NCBI GenBank assembly: GCA_020847425.1
Contig: JADLCC010000211.1
Location: 1-40,889, forward strand
Source of the DNA: Saprospiraceae bacterium
GTDB lineage: Bacteria; Bacteroidota; Bacteroidia; Chitinophagales; Saprospiraceae
Direction: 5' to 3'
Length of the DNA: 40,889 nt
A program made the translations under genes and the position numbers. Of the stretch, positions 1 through 8,849 are shown in pieces (position 1 is the stretch's first letter; the number at the start of each line of letters is the position of its first letter). The notes beneath the pieces are model-generated. The model saw only the letters and a program-made list of their open reading frames with translations. It did no database searches and was not told where the DNA came from.

Positions 1-20
1 AAGAACAAACCTCTTTCATT

Positions 21-494
21 ATGAATGTCTACGCACCTATTTCCAGTCTGATGACCGATCACAAGCATTTAGTTACGATCGGTCCGGAAGAAACCTTATT
101 GAAAGTCAAAGAGATTTTCGATACCCATAAATTTCACCACATACCTGTTGTTCGTTTCCGGGAAATTGTTGGCATTATCAGCAGAACTGATTTTGAACAT
201 TTCGTAGGTGGCGCTTACAAATTTGACGAAGACCAGGTTGTTAATGACCTGCGATTGAAACGCACCCAGGCAGGAGAAATTATGACATCCCGTTTGGGGA
301 AAGTCGCACCAGATGATCGTATCAATGTTGCTTTGGAAATATTCATTATCAATCGTTTTCATGCACTTCCAGTTGTGGAAGACGGCGATCTGGTTGGTAT
401 TATTACACCTTTTGACATTATGAAGGCCCTGGCAGACGAACGACCTATTGACCCCACAAGTGTATATGATCATGTAAACACCCCTGCTTCCTGA
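21..494 (+). CDS. CBS domain-containing protein
   Basis: 157 aa ORF; two CBS-like repeats (HHIPVVRFREIVGIISRTDF and HALPVVEDGDLVGIITPFDIMKAL). Confidence 0.9.
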   Translation: MNVYAPISSLMTDHKHLVTIGPEETLLKVKEIFDTHKFHHIPVVRFREIVGIISRTDFEHFVGGAYKFDEDQVVNDLRLKRTQAGEIMTSRLGKVAPDDRINVALEIFIINRFHALPVVEDGDLVGIITPFDIMKALADERPIDPTSVYDHVNTPAS

Positions 495-524
495 AAAACA
501 GGAGATGTCCAAAATAAGGAAATC

Positions 525-1736
525 ATGAAAGAATTTGCCTCTATCCCATCCAAATCCTGTGCAGGCAGCTGCCGGGGATGTGGCAAAGCGCATATCAAAG
601 TGTACAGCTACCGCGACCAACAAAGCCAGGAATTGCACGATAGGCTTAATGAAGCATTGATCGCATTCCCTATGGCTCATAAACTGATTGATGTTTTTGA
701 ACCGGGAACTATAGCAGGCGATGGTATAACTTCTTTGCCGGCCCTCGTGTTGGACGGCGTTTTGGTCTCTGAAGGGCAGGTCCCTTCTGTTGATGAGTTG
801 GTTCAACTGTTCAGAAACAGGTACTTACTCAAAAGCAAATTGAACAGACTGAAACACATTATTGTACCCGTCGACATGAGTACAGTGTCGGCAAATGCGT
901 TGCTTTTTGCCTGGCAAATCGCCAAAAAAACCGATGCGCACCTCGAAGTGATTTTTGCTATGGACAGCATATTTGAGGGCAGTAAACCCTCCGCTTCCGG
1001 GTTTCTTTCGGGATATAATAAAACGATGCAATCCGAACTGGATACTTTTATTCAGCAGACCATGGCATCTGACGTAGTGGCTTATGCACCGACAACTCCT
1101 CAACCGGGCGCTCCGGGGCAAACCACGGAGATCAAAGGGCCTTATGTCAGTTCAAAAGTAATCTATGGCTTTCCGGATACCGCAATTCAAACGTACTCGG
1201 AGCGCTGTGACCTGATCGTTATGGGCACCACGGGTGGCGGAACGGTAACGCACAAACTGTTTGGCTCTGTGAGTATGGAAGTTTCAAAAAATGCTCTGGC
1301 TCCGGTATTATTTATCCCGCCAGGTTTGACATACACCGGCTTCCCTAACATGCTGTATGCCAGCAATTTCGAGTCGCTGGATGCCTTGCAGATACAACAA
1401 GCAGTCTCTTTTGCCCGCCGTTTTGACAGCCAGATTCACTTTGTGCATATCGGGCCGCCGGATGAAAAGGGGCTTGCCATGGAACGCAAATTATTTGAAG
1501 CCAATTACCAGGAATCAATGCCTGAAAAACCGTTTATTTTTACTAAAATGGTGAGTGAAGATATTGTGGATCCGCTCTATGAGTACGCATTTTATCACAG
1601 GATCGGTTTACTTGTCTTCGTAACACATCACCGCAGTTTTTGGGAAAATTTTCTGCACAAAAGCATCACAAGAGAAGTACTGTCGAGCAGCTCCTTACCG
1701 GTTCTGGTTATTCACTCCGACAGTGATATGATATAA
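525..1736 (+). CDS. Thioredoxin-like N-terminal domain fused to two universal stress protein (UspA) domains
   Basis: 403 aa ORF; N-term CAGSCRGCGKA then LPALVLDGVLVSEGQVPSVDEL (MTH895-like Trx fold pattern); USP-like IIVPVDMS...LIVMGTTGGGTVTHKLFGSVSMEVSKNALAPVLFIP and second C-terminal USP-like half. Confidence 0.8.
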   Translation: MKEFASIPSKSCAGSCRGCGKAHIKVYSYRDQQSQELHDRLNEALIAFPMAHKLIDVFEPGTIAGDGITSLPALVLDGVLVSEGQVPSVDELVQLFRNRYLLKSKLNRLKHIIVPVDMSTVSANALLFAWQIAKKTDAHLEVIFAMDSIFEGSKPSASGFLSGYNKTMQSELDTFIQQTMASDVVAYAPTTPQPGAPGQTTEIKGPYVSSKVIYGFPDTAIQTYSERCDLIVMGTTGGGTVTHKLFGSVSMEVSKNALAPVLFIPPGLTYTGFPNMLYASNFESLDALQIQQAVSFARRFDSQIHFVHIGPPDEKGLAMERKLFEANYQESMPEKPFIFTKMVSEDIVDPLYEYAFYHRIGLLVFVTHHRSFWENFLHKSITREVLSSSSLPVLVIHSDSDMI

Positions 1737-1790
1737 CGGTGTAAACCGAAAGGTTGCACTTGCAAAATCTATGCAAGAGGGTTTTGTTCA

Positions 1791-1829
1791 CCCCGCTGAG
1801 AGTTAGTCTTTCTGGCGGGGCATTTTTTT
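1791..1829 (+). terminator. Rho-independent terminator downstream of the USP gene
   Basis: CCCCGC...GCGGGG stem followed by ATTTTTTT. Confidence 0.6.
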
Positions 1830-2018
1830 AGAGGTGAGAAGTGAGAAGTGAGAGGTGAGAGCCGACTTAGATTACACCTGATTACGTTGGACATTCATCA
1901 TAAGGAACGAAAAATATTGACATCCCAATGTTTGACATCCCATATAGGGAATGCCAAACATTGTCAGGTGTAATCTAAGTCGGCTCTCAATTCTCACCTC
2001 TCACTTCTCACTTCTCTA
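1829..2018. repeat. Long intergenic inverted repeat 1 (heptamer-repeat arms, nested inner hairpin)
   Basis: Left arm TAGAGGTGAGAAGTGAGAAGTGAGAGGTGAGAGCCGACTTAGATTACACCTGA (1829-1881); right arm 1964-2018 is its reverse complement apart from a repeat-unit indel; inner CAATGTTTGACATCCC/GGGAATGCCAAACATTG. Confidence 0.95.
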
Positions 2019-3540
2019 AAAACCTGACCCAGAATTCGCTGCCTTTTTCCACTTCGCTGGTAAATCCCACTTCTCCGTTCATCATTTCCGAATATCGCTG
2101 AACAATATAAAGTCCCAGACCGGTGCCCTGAATATTGGTAGCATTGGTTGCCCGGAAGAATCGATCAAACAAGTGTTTTTGTTCGCTTTCAGGAATGCCC
2201 ATGCCTTGATCGCGCACACTAATCCGGACGCCATCCGGCCCTATTTTACTTTCCACAGTAATAGGAGAATCCTCCGGCGAATATTTGACAGCGTTAGAAA
2301 CCAGGTTAATCAGAATGTTTTTTAACAACCCACCATCCAGTTTGGCTAATTCCGGACCTTCGTGCAGGCAAACCAGTTTTTGCCCGCTCTTAAACAGGTT
2401 TTTCATTTCCAGGTGGACTTCTTCAATACAATTCGGGAGGTTGATTTCTTCCAGTTTAGCCTGCGTGCGGCCTTCCTCCAGGCGCCCGAGGGAAAGAAAT
2501 TCGGTCAGGATAGTATTCAGACCGTTTACGGCATTTTTAATGCGGTCGGCGTGTTTTTTTACATTGGGAATATCCTGCCGGTCAGCGTATTGCAGAATCA
2601 ATCCGGCAGAAGAAAGCACGGAGGTAAGTGGCGTGCGGAATTCGTGAGAAGCCATACTGACAAATCGGCTTTTCAACTCACCCAGTTCCCGTTCATTTTC
2701 GAGTGCGGCAGCGAGGTCATTTTTAGCCTGCTCCAATTCATGCGTACGGTCGGCTACTTTGTTTTCCAGGCTTTCATTGGATTGCTGGAGGGCTTCCGAC
2801 AATTGGGCCAGTTCCAGTTTTTGGAGAAGAATGGAATTTTCATAATTTTTCCGGATAGTATTGTCGATCACAAAGGCCACTACGAATTCTCCATCCCGGT
2901 TTTTAAACGGGCTTAAACTAACTTCCACAGGAAATTCTTCCCCATTTTTTCGCAATCCACTCAGGTTCAGCCCCGTCCCCATGCTACGCGGGTGCGGGTT
3001 TCCATGAAAATTATCCCGGTGATGAACGTGGTGCTGTGCAAAACGTTTTGGGATCAATTTTTCTATAGGTTGGCCGGACAATTCTCCCGAAACGTATCCA
3101 AATAAATTTTCAAGTGCCGGATTGGCCGTTACGATAATGCCTTTGCGGTTCGTCATAAGAATGCCACTGGTAGCATATTCAAACAATGCTTTAAAACGGC
3201 CTTCCTGTTTCTCTTCCACTTCCCGGAGGGCAATGAAACGCACCACAAAAAATGCGGCGGCCCAAAAACTCACCACCGGAGGAATACGTTCAAAAAGGAT
3301 TTCCTGCAAGGGCGCTTCTTGAGGTCTTATAAATACCGCAACAATCGTCAGCGCTGTGGTGGCTACCGCCAGCAAAAAAACATCGCCTTTTTCCTTGAAA
3401 AAAATGGCCATAAAATGCGCCAGCAAGTAGGCGAATACGATATTGAATTGCCTGGGCAACAGCAAATCCGCGATAAAAATAGCAGCTACAAGTAACCACA
3501 CGAATTTGGACCAGCGACTATCGCTTTGAAGTGTAAACAT
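2008..3540 (-). CDS. Membrane PAS-domain sensor histidine kinase
   Basis: 510 aa; N-terminal hydrophobic segments, PAS (ALFEYATSGILMTNRKGIIVTANPALENLFGY), HisKA SHEFRTPL, HATPase N/G boxes (NAVKYSPE, DQGMGIP, GTGLGLYIV). Confidence 0.93.
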   Translation of the reverse strand: MFTLQSDSRWSKFVWLLVAAIFIADLLLPRQFNIVFAYLLAHFMAIFFKEKGDVFLLAVATTALTIVAVFIRPQEAPLQEILFERIPPVVSFWAAAFFVVRFIALREVEEKQEGRFKALFEYATSGILMTNRKGIIVTANPALENLFGYVSGELSGQPIEKLIPKRFAQHHVHHRDNFHGNPHPRSMGTGLNLSGLRKNGEEFPVEVSLSPFKNRDGEFVVAFVIDNTIRKNYENSILLQKLELAQLSEALQQSNESLENKVADRTHELEQAKNDLAAALENERELGELKSRFVSMASHEFRTPLTSVLSSAGLILQYADRQDIPNVKKHADRIKNAVNGLNTILTEFLSLGRLEEGRTQAKLEEINLPNCIEEVHLEMKNLFKSGQKLVCLHEGPELAKLDGGLLKNILINLVSNAVKYSPEDSPITVESKIGPDGVRISVRDQGMGIPESEQKHLFDRFFRATNATNIQGTGLGLYIVQRYSEMMNGEVGFTSEVEKGSEFWVRFLEK

Positions 3541-3625
3541 GGCGTGAAGATCAGAATAAATCAGTAATTACTTTAAACCTTGTGGGTTGAAGAACTTTTG
3601 GCAGCAACACTTGTTCCCGGCTATC

Positions 3626-4978
3626 ATGCAAACTCCCGTTTCTATTTTCTGGTACCGACGCGACCTGCGGATGCACGACAACGCTGGTCTGTATCATGCA
3701 TTAAAAGGCCCTGATCCGGTATTGCCCCTTTTCATTTTCGACCGCAATATTCTGGATGACCTGACAAATAAACAAGATGCAAGGGTAACATTCATCCATC
3801 AGGCTATCATAAACCTTAAAAACACCCTGGAATCACTGGGCAGCAGTATATTGGTGCTTTACGGTTCGCCTGAGGAAATATGGCCTGCACTCCTACAGCA
3901 ATACCACGTTGCCGCAGTATACACCAACCGCGATTTTGAGCCTTATGCCGGCCGGCGCGACGCCGCAGTAGAGCAGTTATTGGCCGGCAAAAACATTCCT
4001 TTTTTTACATACAAAGACCATGTAATTTTTGAAAAAGACGAGGTATTAAAGGCTGACCGGACCCCCTACACGGTGTTTACGCCATACAGCCGGCGCTGGT
4101 TGGAGAAACTCGAAAGCCGCCAGATGGAAATACCCAATTCAGGCGATGTACCCGATAAGGTTTCGTTTTACCTGAGCTCCTACCCTACTGAAAAATACGC
4201 GCACAACTTATTCAAAACCAAGCCATTACCATTACCTCCATTGGATGAAATGGGGTTTCGCCCGGCAACGGTTTCTTTCCCGCCCGTTTCTGTCGCCCGC
4301 GGCCTGATAAAAAACTACGACAAAACCCGCAACTTCCCGGCCATCAACGGCACTTCAAAACTTGGGATTCATTTTCGTTTCGGCACCATCAGTATCCGAG
4401 AAAAAGCGCGGCATGCCCTGGCTTTGAATGCTACATACCTGAACGAACTGATCTGGCGCGATTTTTACAGCCAGATCCTCGGGCATTTTCCCCATGTGGT
4501 CGGCCATGCCTTCCGGCCGCAATACGATAAAATGGAATGGCGCGATGCCCCGGAAGATGTTGAAAAATGGCGCCAGGGGCGTACCGGTTACCCCATTGTA
4601 GATGCAGGTATGCGTGAACTGAACACGACGGGTTACATGCATAACCGGGTACGGATGATCACCGCCAGTTTTCTGACCAAACACCTGCTCATCGACTGGC
4701 GCCTGGGAGAGGCTTATTTTGCGGAAAAACTGCTTGATTTCGACCTGGCCAGCAATTCCGGCGGCTGGCAGTGGGCAGCAGGTTGCGGCACAGATGCGGC
4801 GCCGTATTTCCGGATTTTCAACCCCACGGAACAAACCAAAAAGTTCGACCCTGAATTCAAATACATCCGGCAATGGGTGCCCGAATTCGGCACGCCCCGG
4901 TACCCGATGCCGATGGTCGACCACGTTTTTGCGCGGGAACGCTGCCTTGCTGCATATAAAAAAGCGTTGGCAGAATAA
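3626..4978 (+). CDS. phrB: Deoxyribodipyrimidine photolyase / cryptochrome family
   Basis: FWYRRDLRMHDNAGLYHAL; C-terminal FAD-binding region WRQGRTGYPIVDAGMRELNTTGYMHNRVRMITASFLTKHLLIDWRLGEAYF; ORF opens at 3587 but ATG at 3626 fits the family start. Confidence 0.93.
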   Translation: MQTPVSIFWYRRDLRMHDNAGLYHALKGPDPVLPLFIFDRNILDDLTNKQDARVTFIHQAIINLKNTLESLGSSILVLYGSPEEIWPALLQQYHVAAVYTNRDFEPYAGRRDAAVEQLLAGKNIPFFTYKDHVIFEKDEVLKADRTPYTVFTPYSRRWLEKLESRQMEIPNSGDVPDKVSFYLSSYPTEKYAHNLFKTKPLPLPPLDEMGFRPATVSFPPVSVARGLIKNYDKTRNFPAINGTSKLGIHFRFGTISIREKARHALALNATYLNELIWRDFYSQILGHFPHVVGHAFRPQYDKMEWRDAPEDVEKWRQGRTGYPIVDAGMRELNTTGYMHNRVRMITASFLTKHLLIDWRLGEAYFAEKLLDFDLASNSGGWQWAAGCGTDAAPYFRIFNPTEQTKKFDPEFKYIRQWVPEFGTPRYPMPMVDHVFARERCLAAYKKALAE

Positions 4979-5108
4979 AATTGTATGGTTTGTACGTTAA
5001 TATGCGGCGGGTATAGTCTACCATAAAATTTCATATTGCATTTGTGCAAAACCCGCTACTTTCACCTGCGTTTTCAAAAACCTTTTTAACAACAAATTTT
5101 CATTTCAC

Positions 5109-5543
5109 ATGAAAACTCTCCTTTCATCATTGAAAATCAATACTTTAGTACTGTCACTTGGCCTGCTTTTTGTTGGCTCGATGGTTACTGTGTCTTCCTG
5201 CGTCGCGTCCTTTGATGCAATGAGCATGGAAAATGTCACCAGCATTTCCAAAAAACTGCCCGATTTGATGGGTAAAGCAACCGAAGCCTACAGTAAACAC
5301 GAAGCCGATGCAACGTCACTTTTGAACGACATTGGTAAAGCAGCTACTCACGCCGCTTCCCTGAAGAAAAACAAGGAAGTAGCAGAGTCCTGGAAAATTT
5401 TGCAAAACGACCTGGTGACTCCATTTTTTGCACGCTGGAAAGAAAAAGGCAAACTGGACAAGGACTTTATCAAGGAAGCCGCTATGCAAGTCAGCAAAAG
5501 CCTGGATGCCATTAAAAAAGCAGAAAGCGCAAAAAAGAAATAA
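5109..5543 (+). CDS. Small putative lipoprotein, unknown function
   Basis: 144 aa; signal peptide with lipobox-like VSSC; Lys/Ala-rich helical remainder. Confidence 0.7.
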   Translation: MKTLLSSLKINTLVLSLGLLFVGSMVTVSSCVASFDAMSMENVTSISKKLPDLMGKATEAYSKHEADATSLLNDIGKAATHAASLKKNKEVAESWKILQNDLVTPFFARWKEKGKLDKDFIKEAAMQVSKSLDAIKKAESAKKK

Positions 5544-5588
5544 ACAACTGACAATCAACTATTTGAAAATCTAAACTCAACGAAAAAT

Positions 5589-5924
5589 ATGCCAGGTAAA
5601 GGTCAAGAAATTCAGGACGCGCTCGACGGATTGGACAACCAGATCGTAGATATGGTGAGCAATTTTGTGAAGCGCCGCCGCAAGCACTATGAAGAAGCTG
5701 CGGCAAAACTCCACGCCAATCTCAAAAAAGACGCCCGCCGCTACGCGGAAATGCTATCCGACAAAAAAATCACCAAAGATGATTTTGAAATGCTCATTCA
5801 GGGTCGCTGGGCACAGTTGAAAATCGAACTGCTGTCCGAAGTGGCCGTTTCAAAAGCCAAATTTGAAGATATAGCGCTGGAGGTTTTGAAGATTACGGTT
5901 AAAACGTTGTTGGTTGTAATTTAG
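5589..5924 (+). CDS. Small helical protein, unknown function
   Basis: 111 aa ORF directly downstream and co-oriented with 5109-5543; charged helical composition. Confidence 0.65.
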   Translation: MPGKGQEIQDALDGLDNQIVDMVSNFVKRRRKHYEEAAAKLHANLKKDARRYAEMLSDKKITKDDFEMLIQGRWAQLKIELLSEVAVSKAKFEDIALEVLKITVKTLLVVI

Positions 5925-6018
5925 GGTTTGATGGTTCGAAAGGTTTGATGGTTTGAGGTGGTAATTCTCGGCTTGAGTTACCACCACAAACCATCAAACC
6001 TTTCAAACCATCAAACCC
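5924..6018. repeat. Long intergenic inverted repeat 2
   Basis: Arms 5924-5964 and 5978-6018 (41 nt, 39/41 complementary), 13-nt loop; left arm GGGTTTGATGGTTCGAAAGGTTTGATGGTTTGAGGTGGTAA begins on the last base of the upstream TAG stop. Confidence 0.97.
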
Positions 6019-6041
6019 CTCTTCAAACCTCCCCATCCCAC

Positions 6042-6069
6042 AGCCCTGCCTCCCGCAGGGCTTTTTTTT
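6042..6069 (+). terminator. Rho-independent terminator
   Basis: AGCCCTGC-CTCCC-GCAGGGCT perfect 8-bp stem followed by a T run. Confidence 0.85.
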
Positions 6070-6118
6070 GCCCCCTGCAAAAGATGACATTTTGTCACGT
6101 GGTTTGACAACTATCGCC

Positions 6119-6126
6119 TATCTTTG
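6119..6126 (+). promoter_or_regulatory. Putative Bacteroidota -7 element (TATCTTTG) upstream of miaB
   Basis: Matches TAnnTTTG; TTG at 6092-6094 with 24-nt gap. Confidence 0.45.
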
Positions 6127-6161
6127 CGGCGCTTTACCAATTTTCAATTGTTTTTTAAGAC

Positions 6162-7595
6162 ATGTACGATAACAACCCGACCATAGAAGGGATCAAAACC
6201 ATAGACGAAGCGCGTCAGGGCACTGTATTGTTCAAGGAGCACTGGCAGGAAAACAATGCGCCGGGTATCAAACGGTTTTACATTGAAAGTTACGGCTGTC
6301 AGATGAATTTCAGCGACTCCGAAATTGTTGCCAGTATTCTGGGCGATGTGGGTTACGCCCCTACCCGCAACATGGAAGAGAGCGATCTGATCCTGATCAA
6401 TACCTGCTCTATTCGGGAAAAAGCGGAAGAAACTGTGCGTAAACGCCTCAGAATCTTGGAGTTGTTAAAAAAACAACGCCCGGGTATGAAAGTAGGCGTA
6501 CTCGGCTGCATGGCCGAACGCCTGAAAAAGCAGTGGCTGGAAGAAGAAAAACTTGTCGACCTCGTTGTAGGCCCCGATGCTTACCGCGACTTGCCCAACC
6601 TTATCGGCGCCGCCGAAGAAGGTAACCGCATGGTGAACGTGCTGCTCAGCCGCGATGAAACTTATGCCGATATCAGCCCTGTGCGACTCGAAAGCAATGG
6701 CGTTGCCGCTTTTATTTCCATCATGCGCGGCTGCGACAATATGTGCTCCTTCTGCGTGGTGCCCTTCACGCGCGGCCGGGAGCGTTCGCGCGACCCATTC
6801 AGCATCGTAGCGGAAGCCGTCGACCTGTACGAGCGCGGTTACCGGGATGTGACGCTGCTGGGACAAAATGTGGATTCCTATAAATGGGAAAATCCGGACA
6901 CGGGTGAACTCGTTCGTTTCGATAACCTGCTGGAAATGACCGCTTTAGTGCATCCCGACCTGCGGGTGCGTTTCAGCACCAGCCACCCGAAAGACATGAC
7001 CGACGATGTGCTGTACATCATGGCAAAATACGAGAATATCTGCAAATACATCCACTTGCCGGTACAATCAGGCAACAGCCGCGTGCTGGAAATGATGAAC
7101 CGCACCTACGACCGCGCCTGGTACATGAATCGCATCGAAGCGATTCGCCGGATCATGCCGGATTGCGCTATTTCGAGCGACATCATCACAGGCTTTTGCA
7201 GCGAAACGGAAGAAGAGCACCAGGATACCCTGAGCATGGTCGAGTGGGCCAACTACTCGATGTCCTATATGTTTTTTTACTCCGAACGCCCCGGAACGCT
7301 AGCTGCCCGCAAATACGCCGACGATATCCCGGAAGAAGTAAAAAGGCGCCGCCTGAGCGAAGTGATTGCCTTGCAAAGGGCCGTCAGCCTGCGCCACAAC
7401 CAGGCAGATATCGGCAAAACATTCAAGGTGCTGATCGAAGGCAATTCCCGCAAATCAGACCAGGCATTCAGCGGGCGGAATACGCAGAACAAGGTGATTG
7501 TGTTCCCGAAAGTGGAAGGGTTGAAACCGGGAGATTATGCGATGGTGCGGGTGAACGAGGTGAATAGTGCGACGTTGATCGGGGAGGTGGTGTAG
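6162..7595 (+). CDS. miaB: tRNA-2-methylthio-N6-dimethylallyladenosine synthase MiaB
   Basis: UPF0004 domain [22 protein letters not shown]; radical [27 protein letters not shown]-terminal TRAM-like region. Confidence 0.97.
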   Translation: MYDNNPTIEGIKTIDEARQGTVLFKEHWQENNAPGIKRFYIESYGCQMNFSDSEIVASILGDVGYAPTRNMEESDLILINTCSIREKAEETVRKRLRILELLKKQRPGMKVGVLGCMAERLKKQWLEEEKLVDLVVGPDAYRDLPNLIGAAEEGNRMVNVLLSRDETYADISPVRLESNGVAAFISIMRGCDNMCSFCVVPFTRGRERSRDPFSIVAEAVDLYERGYRDVTLLGQNVDSYKWENPDTGELVRFDNLLEMTALVHPDLRVRFSTSHPKDMTDDVLYIMAKYENICKYIHLPVQSGNSRVLEMMNRTYDRAWYMNRIEAIRRIMPDCAISSDIITGFCSETEEEHQDTLSMVEWANYSMSYMFFYSERPGTLAARKYADDIPEEVKRRRLSEVIALQRAVSLRHNQADIGKTFKVLIEGNSRKSDQAFSGRNTQNKVIVFPKVEGLKPGDYAMVRVNEVNSATLIGEVV

Positions 7596-7644
7596 CGCCT
7601 TCTAAACAGATTAAATCAACCACCAATTAATTAATTGTACACCA

Positions 7645-8403
7645 ATGTACGCGAAAAAATTGTGCCATTTAATCCTTTTGTTTATTGTTTTCCCCAGCTT
7701 GAATGCACAATCTATTGCGCTAAAAGGTTACGGTGGTATACGTTCAGAAAAAGAATATAGATTTTATGGAGATATGTTAGGCGCATGGCCTAGAGAGCCT
7801 GAAAATAACAACATTCAAATCTATACTATCAAATCAGAGTCGGGTTTCATTATGCCTGCCATAGTTATCCAACAAGCCAATGGCAATTTTTGGGAATTGA
7901 GTTTTTCTTCAAAGGGTAAATACGATCAGACGCAATCCTATTATCAATATGATACTGGAGGCGCCATGAATGCGAAAGGTGGGATCCAGTATGGGCAGGC
8001 AAAAGGTTCAGGTTTCGACGCGCAATTAGAATACAATATTATGCTCCGAAAAAATCAGGAGAACCTGAAATGGAGACCTTTTTTAGGTGCTTTATTGAAT
8101 GTAACATCTTCATCTATGACCTTTACGCCCAATTACGGAGATTTATTTACCCGCGAAAAAAAGAAAAAAGGGGCAGGATTGGGTTTTATTCCACGTATGC
8201 AATATTTAATCGGGGATAATCTTTTCCTGGATTTTAGCGCCACTTTTTTTGTTTTCGCAGTTGACTTGGAGCATTCAGCAAATCGCAATCCGGTGTTGAC
8301 AACTGAACAACAGGAAAACGATGTATTGGAATCTGATATTTTTGGTAAATACTGGTTACGTGTAGGGATAGGTTGGAAAATACCTTTGAAAAAGAAAAAA
8401 TAA
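7645..8403 (+). CDS. Putative secreted/outer-membrane protein, unknown function
   Basis: 252 aa; N-terminal signal peptide ending in NAQ; alternating aromatic/hydrophobic strands typical of beta-barrel proteins. Confidence 0.65.
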   Translation: MYAKKLCHLILLFIVFPSLNAQSIALKGYGGIRSEKEYRFYGDMLGAWPREPENNNIQIYTIKSESGFIMPAIVIQQANGNFWELSFSSKGKYDQTQSYYQYDTGGAMNAKGGIQYGQAKGSGFDAQLEYNIMLRKNQENLKWRPFLGALLNVTSSSMTFTPNYGDLFTREKKKKGAGLGFIPRMQYLIGDNLFLDFSATFFVFAVDLEHSANRNPVLTTEQQENDVLESDIFGKYWLRVGIGWKIPLKKKK

Positions 8404-8515
8404 ATGTCGAGTAATCTTCAATCCATAAAAGCCCGTTTCGGGATCGTCGGCAGTTCCAGTCTCCTGATTGTCGCGCTTGACAGGGCCCTCCGTATAGCAG
8501 CCACCTGGCCCACTG
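8404..8515 (+). pseudogene. Truncated duplicate of the 5' end of the sigma-54 activator gene (8850-10145)
   Basis: ATG frame reads MSSNLQSIKARFGIVGSSSLLIVALDRALRIAAT, paralogous to MANNQLQSIKARFGIVGSSSLLDAALDTAVRVAAT; 48-bp perfect identity 8419-8466 vs 8868-8915, then decay and stop. Confidence 0.9.
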
Positions 8516-8530
8516 ATAAAGAGGTCAACT

Positions 8531-8845
8531 ATGGAAAAACATAAAAACCCAACCAAATCCGCCATCCTCCAATTCCTCTCCCAGGAAAAGGAGCAATTCG
8601 AAGCTCGCTTTCGGATTGCCAAAATCGGTTTGTTCGGTTCTTATGCCCTTGGAGAAGAGACAGAGCATAGCGATATTGACATCTTAGTTGAGTTTTATCC
8701 AAACACAGAAAACCTGAGTGAAATCAAATCATCACTCAAACAATTCATTAAAACAGCGTTTGAAAAAGAGGTAAACATTGCACGGGAAAAATACTTAAAA
8801 CCTTATTTCCGGGAGCAAATCCTCCGATCAGCGATTATCATATAA
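8531..8845 (+). CDS. MNT-type minimal nucleotidyltransferase domain protein
   Basis: 104 aa; LFGSYALGEETEHSDIDILVEF matches the GSxxxGxxxxxSDIDLL nucleotidyltransferase motif. Confidence 0.88.
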   Translation: MEKHKNPTKSAILQFLSQEKEQFEARFRIAKIGLFGSYALGEETEHSDIDILVEFYPNTENLSEIKSSLKQFIKTAFEKEVNIAREKYLKPYFREQILRSAIII

Positions 8846-8849
8846 CATT

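Noticed and set aside
1829-2018. Heptamer arrays as a CRISPR array
   Set aside because: Units are ~7 nt with no spacers, no cas genes in the window, and the arrays are mirrored as inverted repeats.
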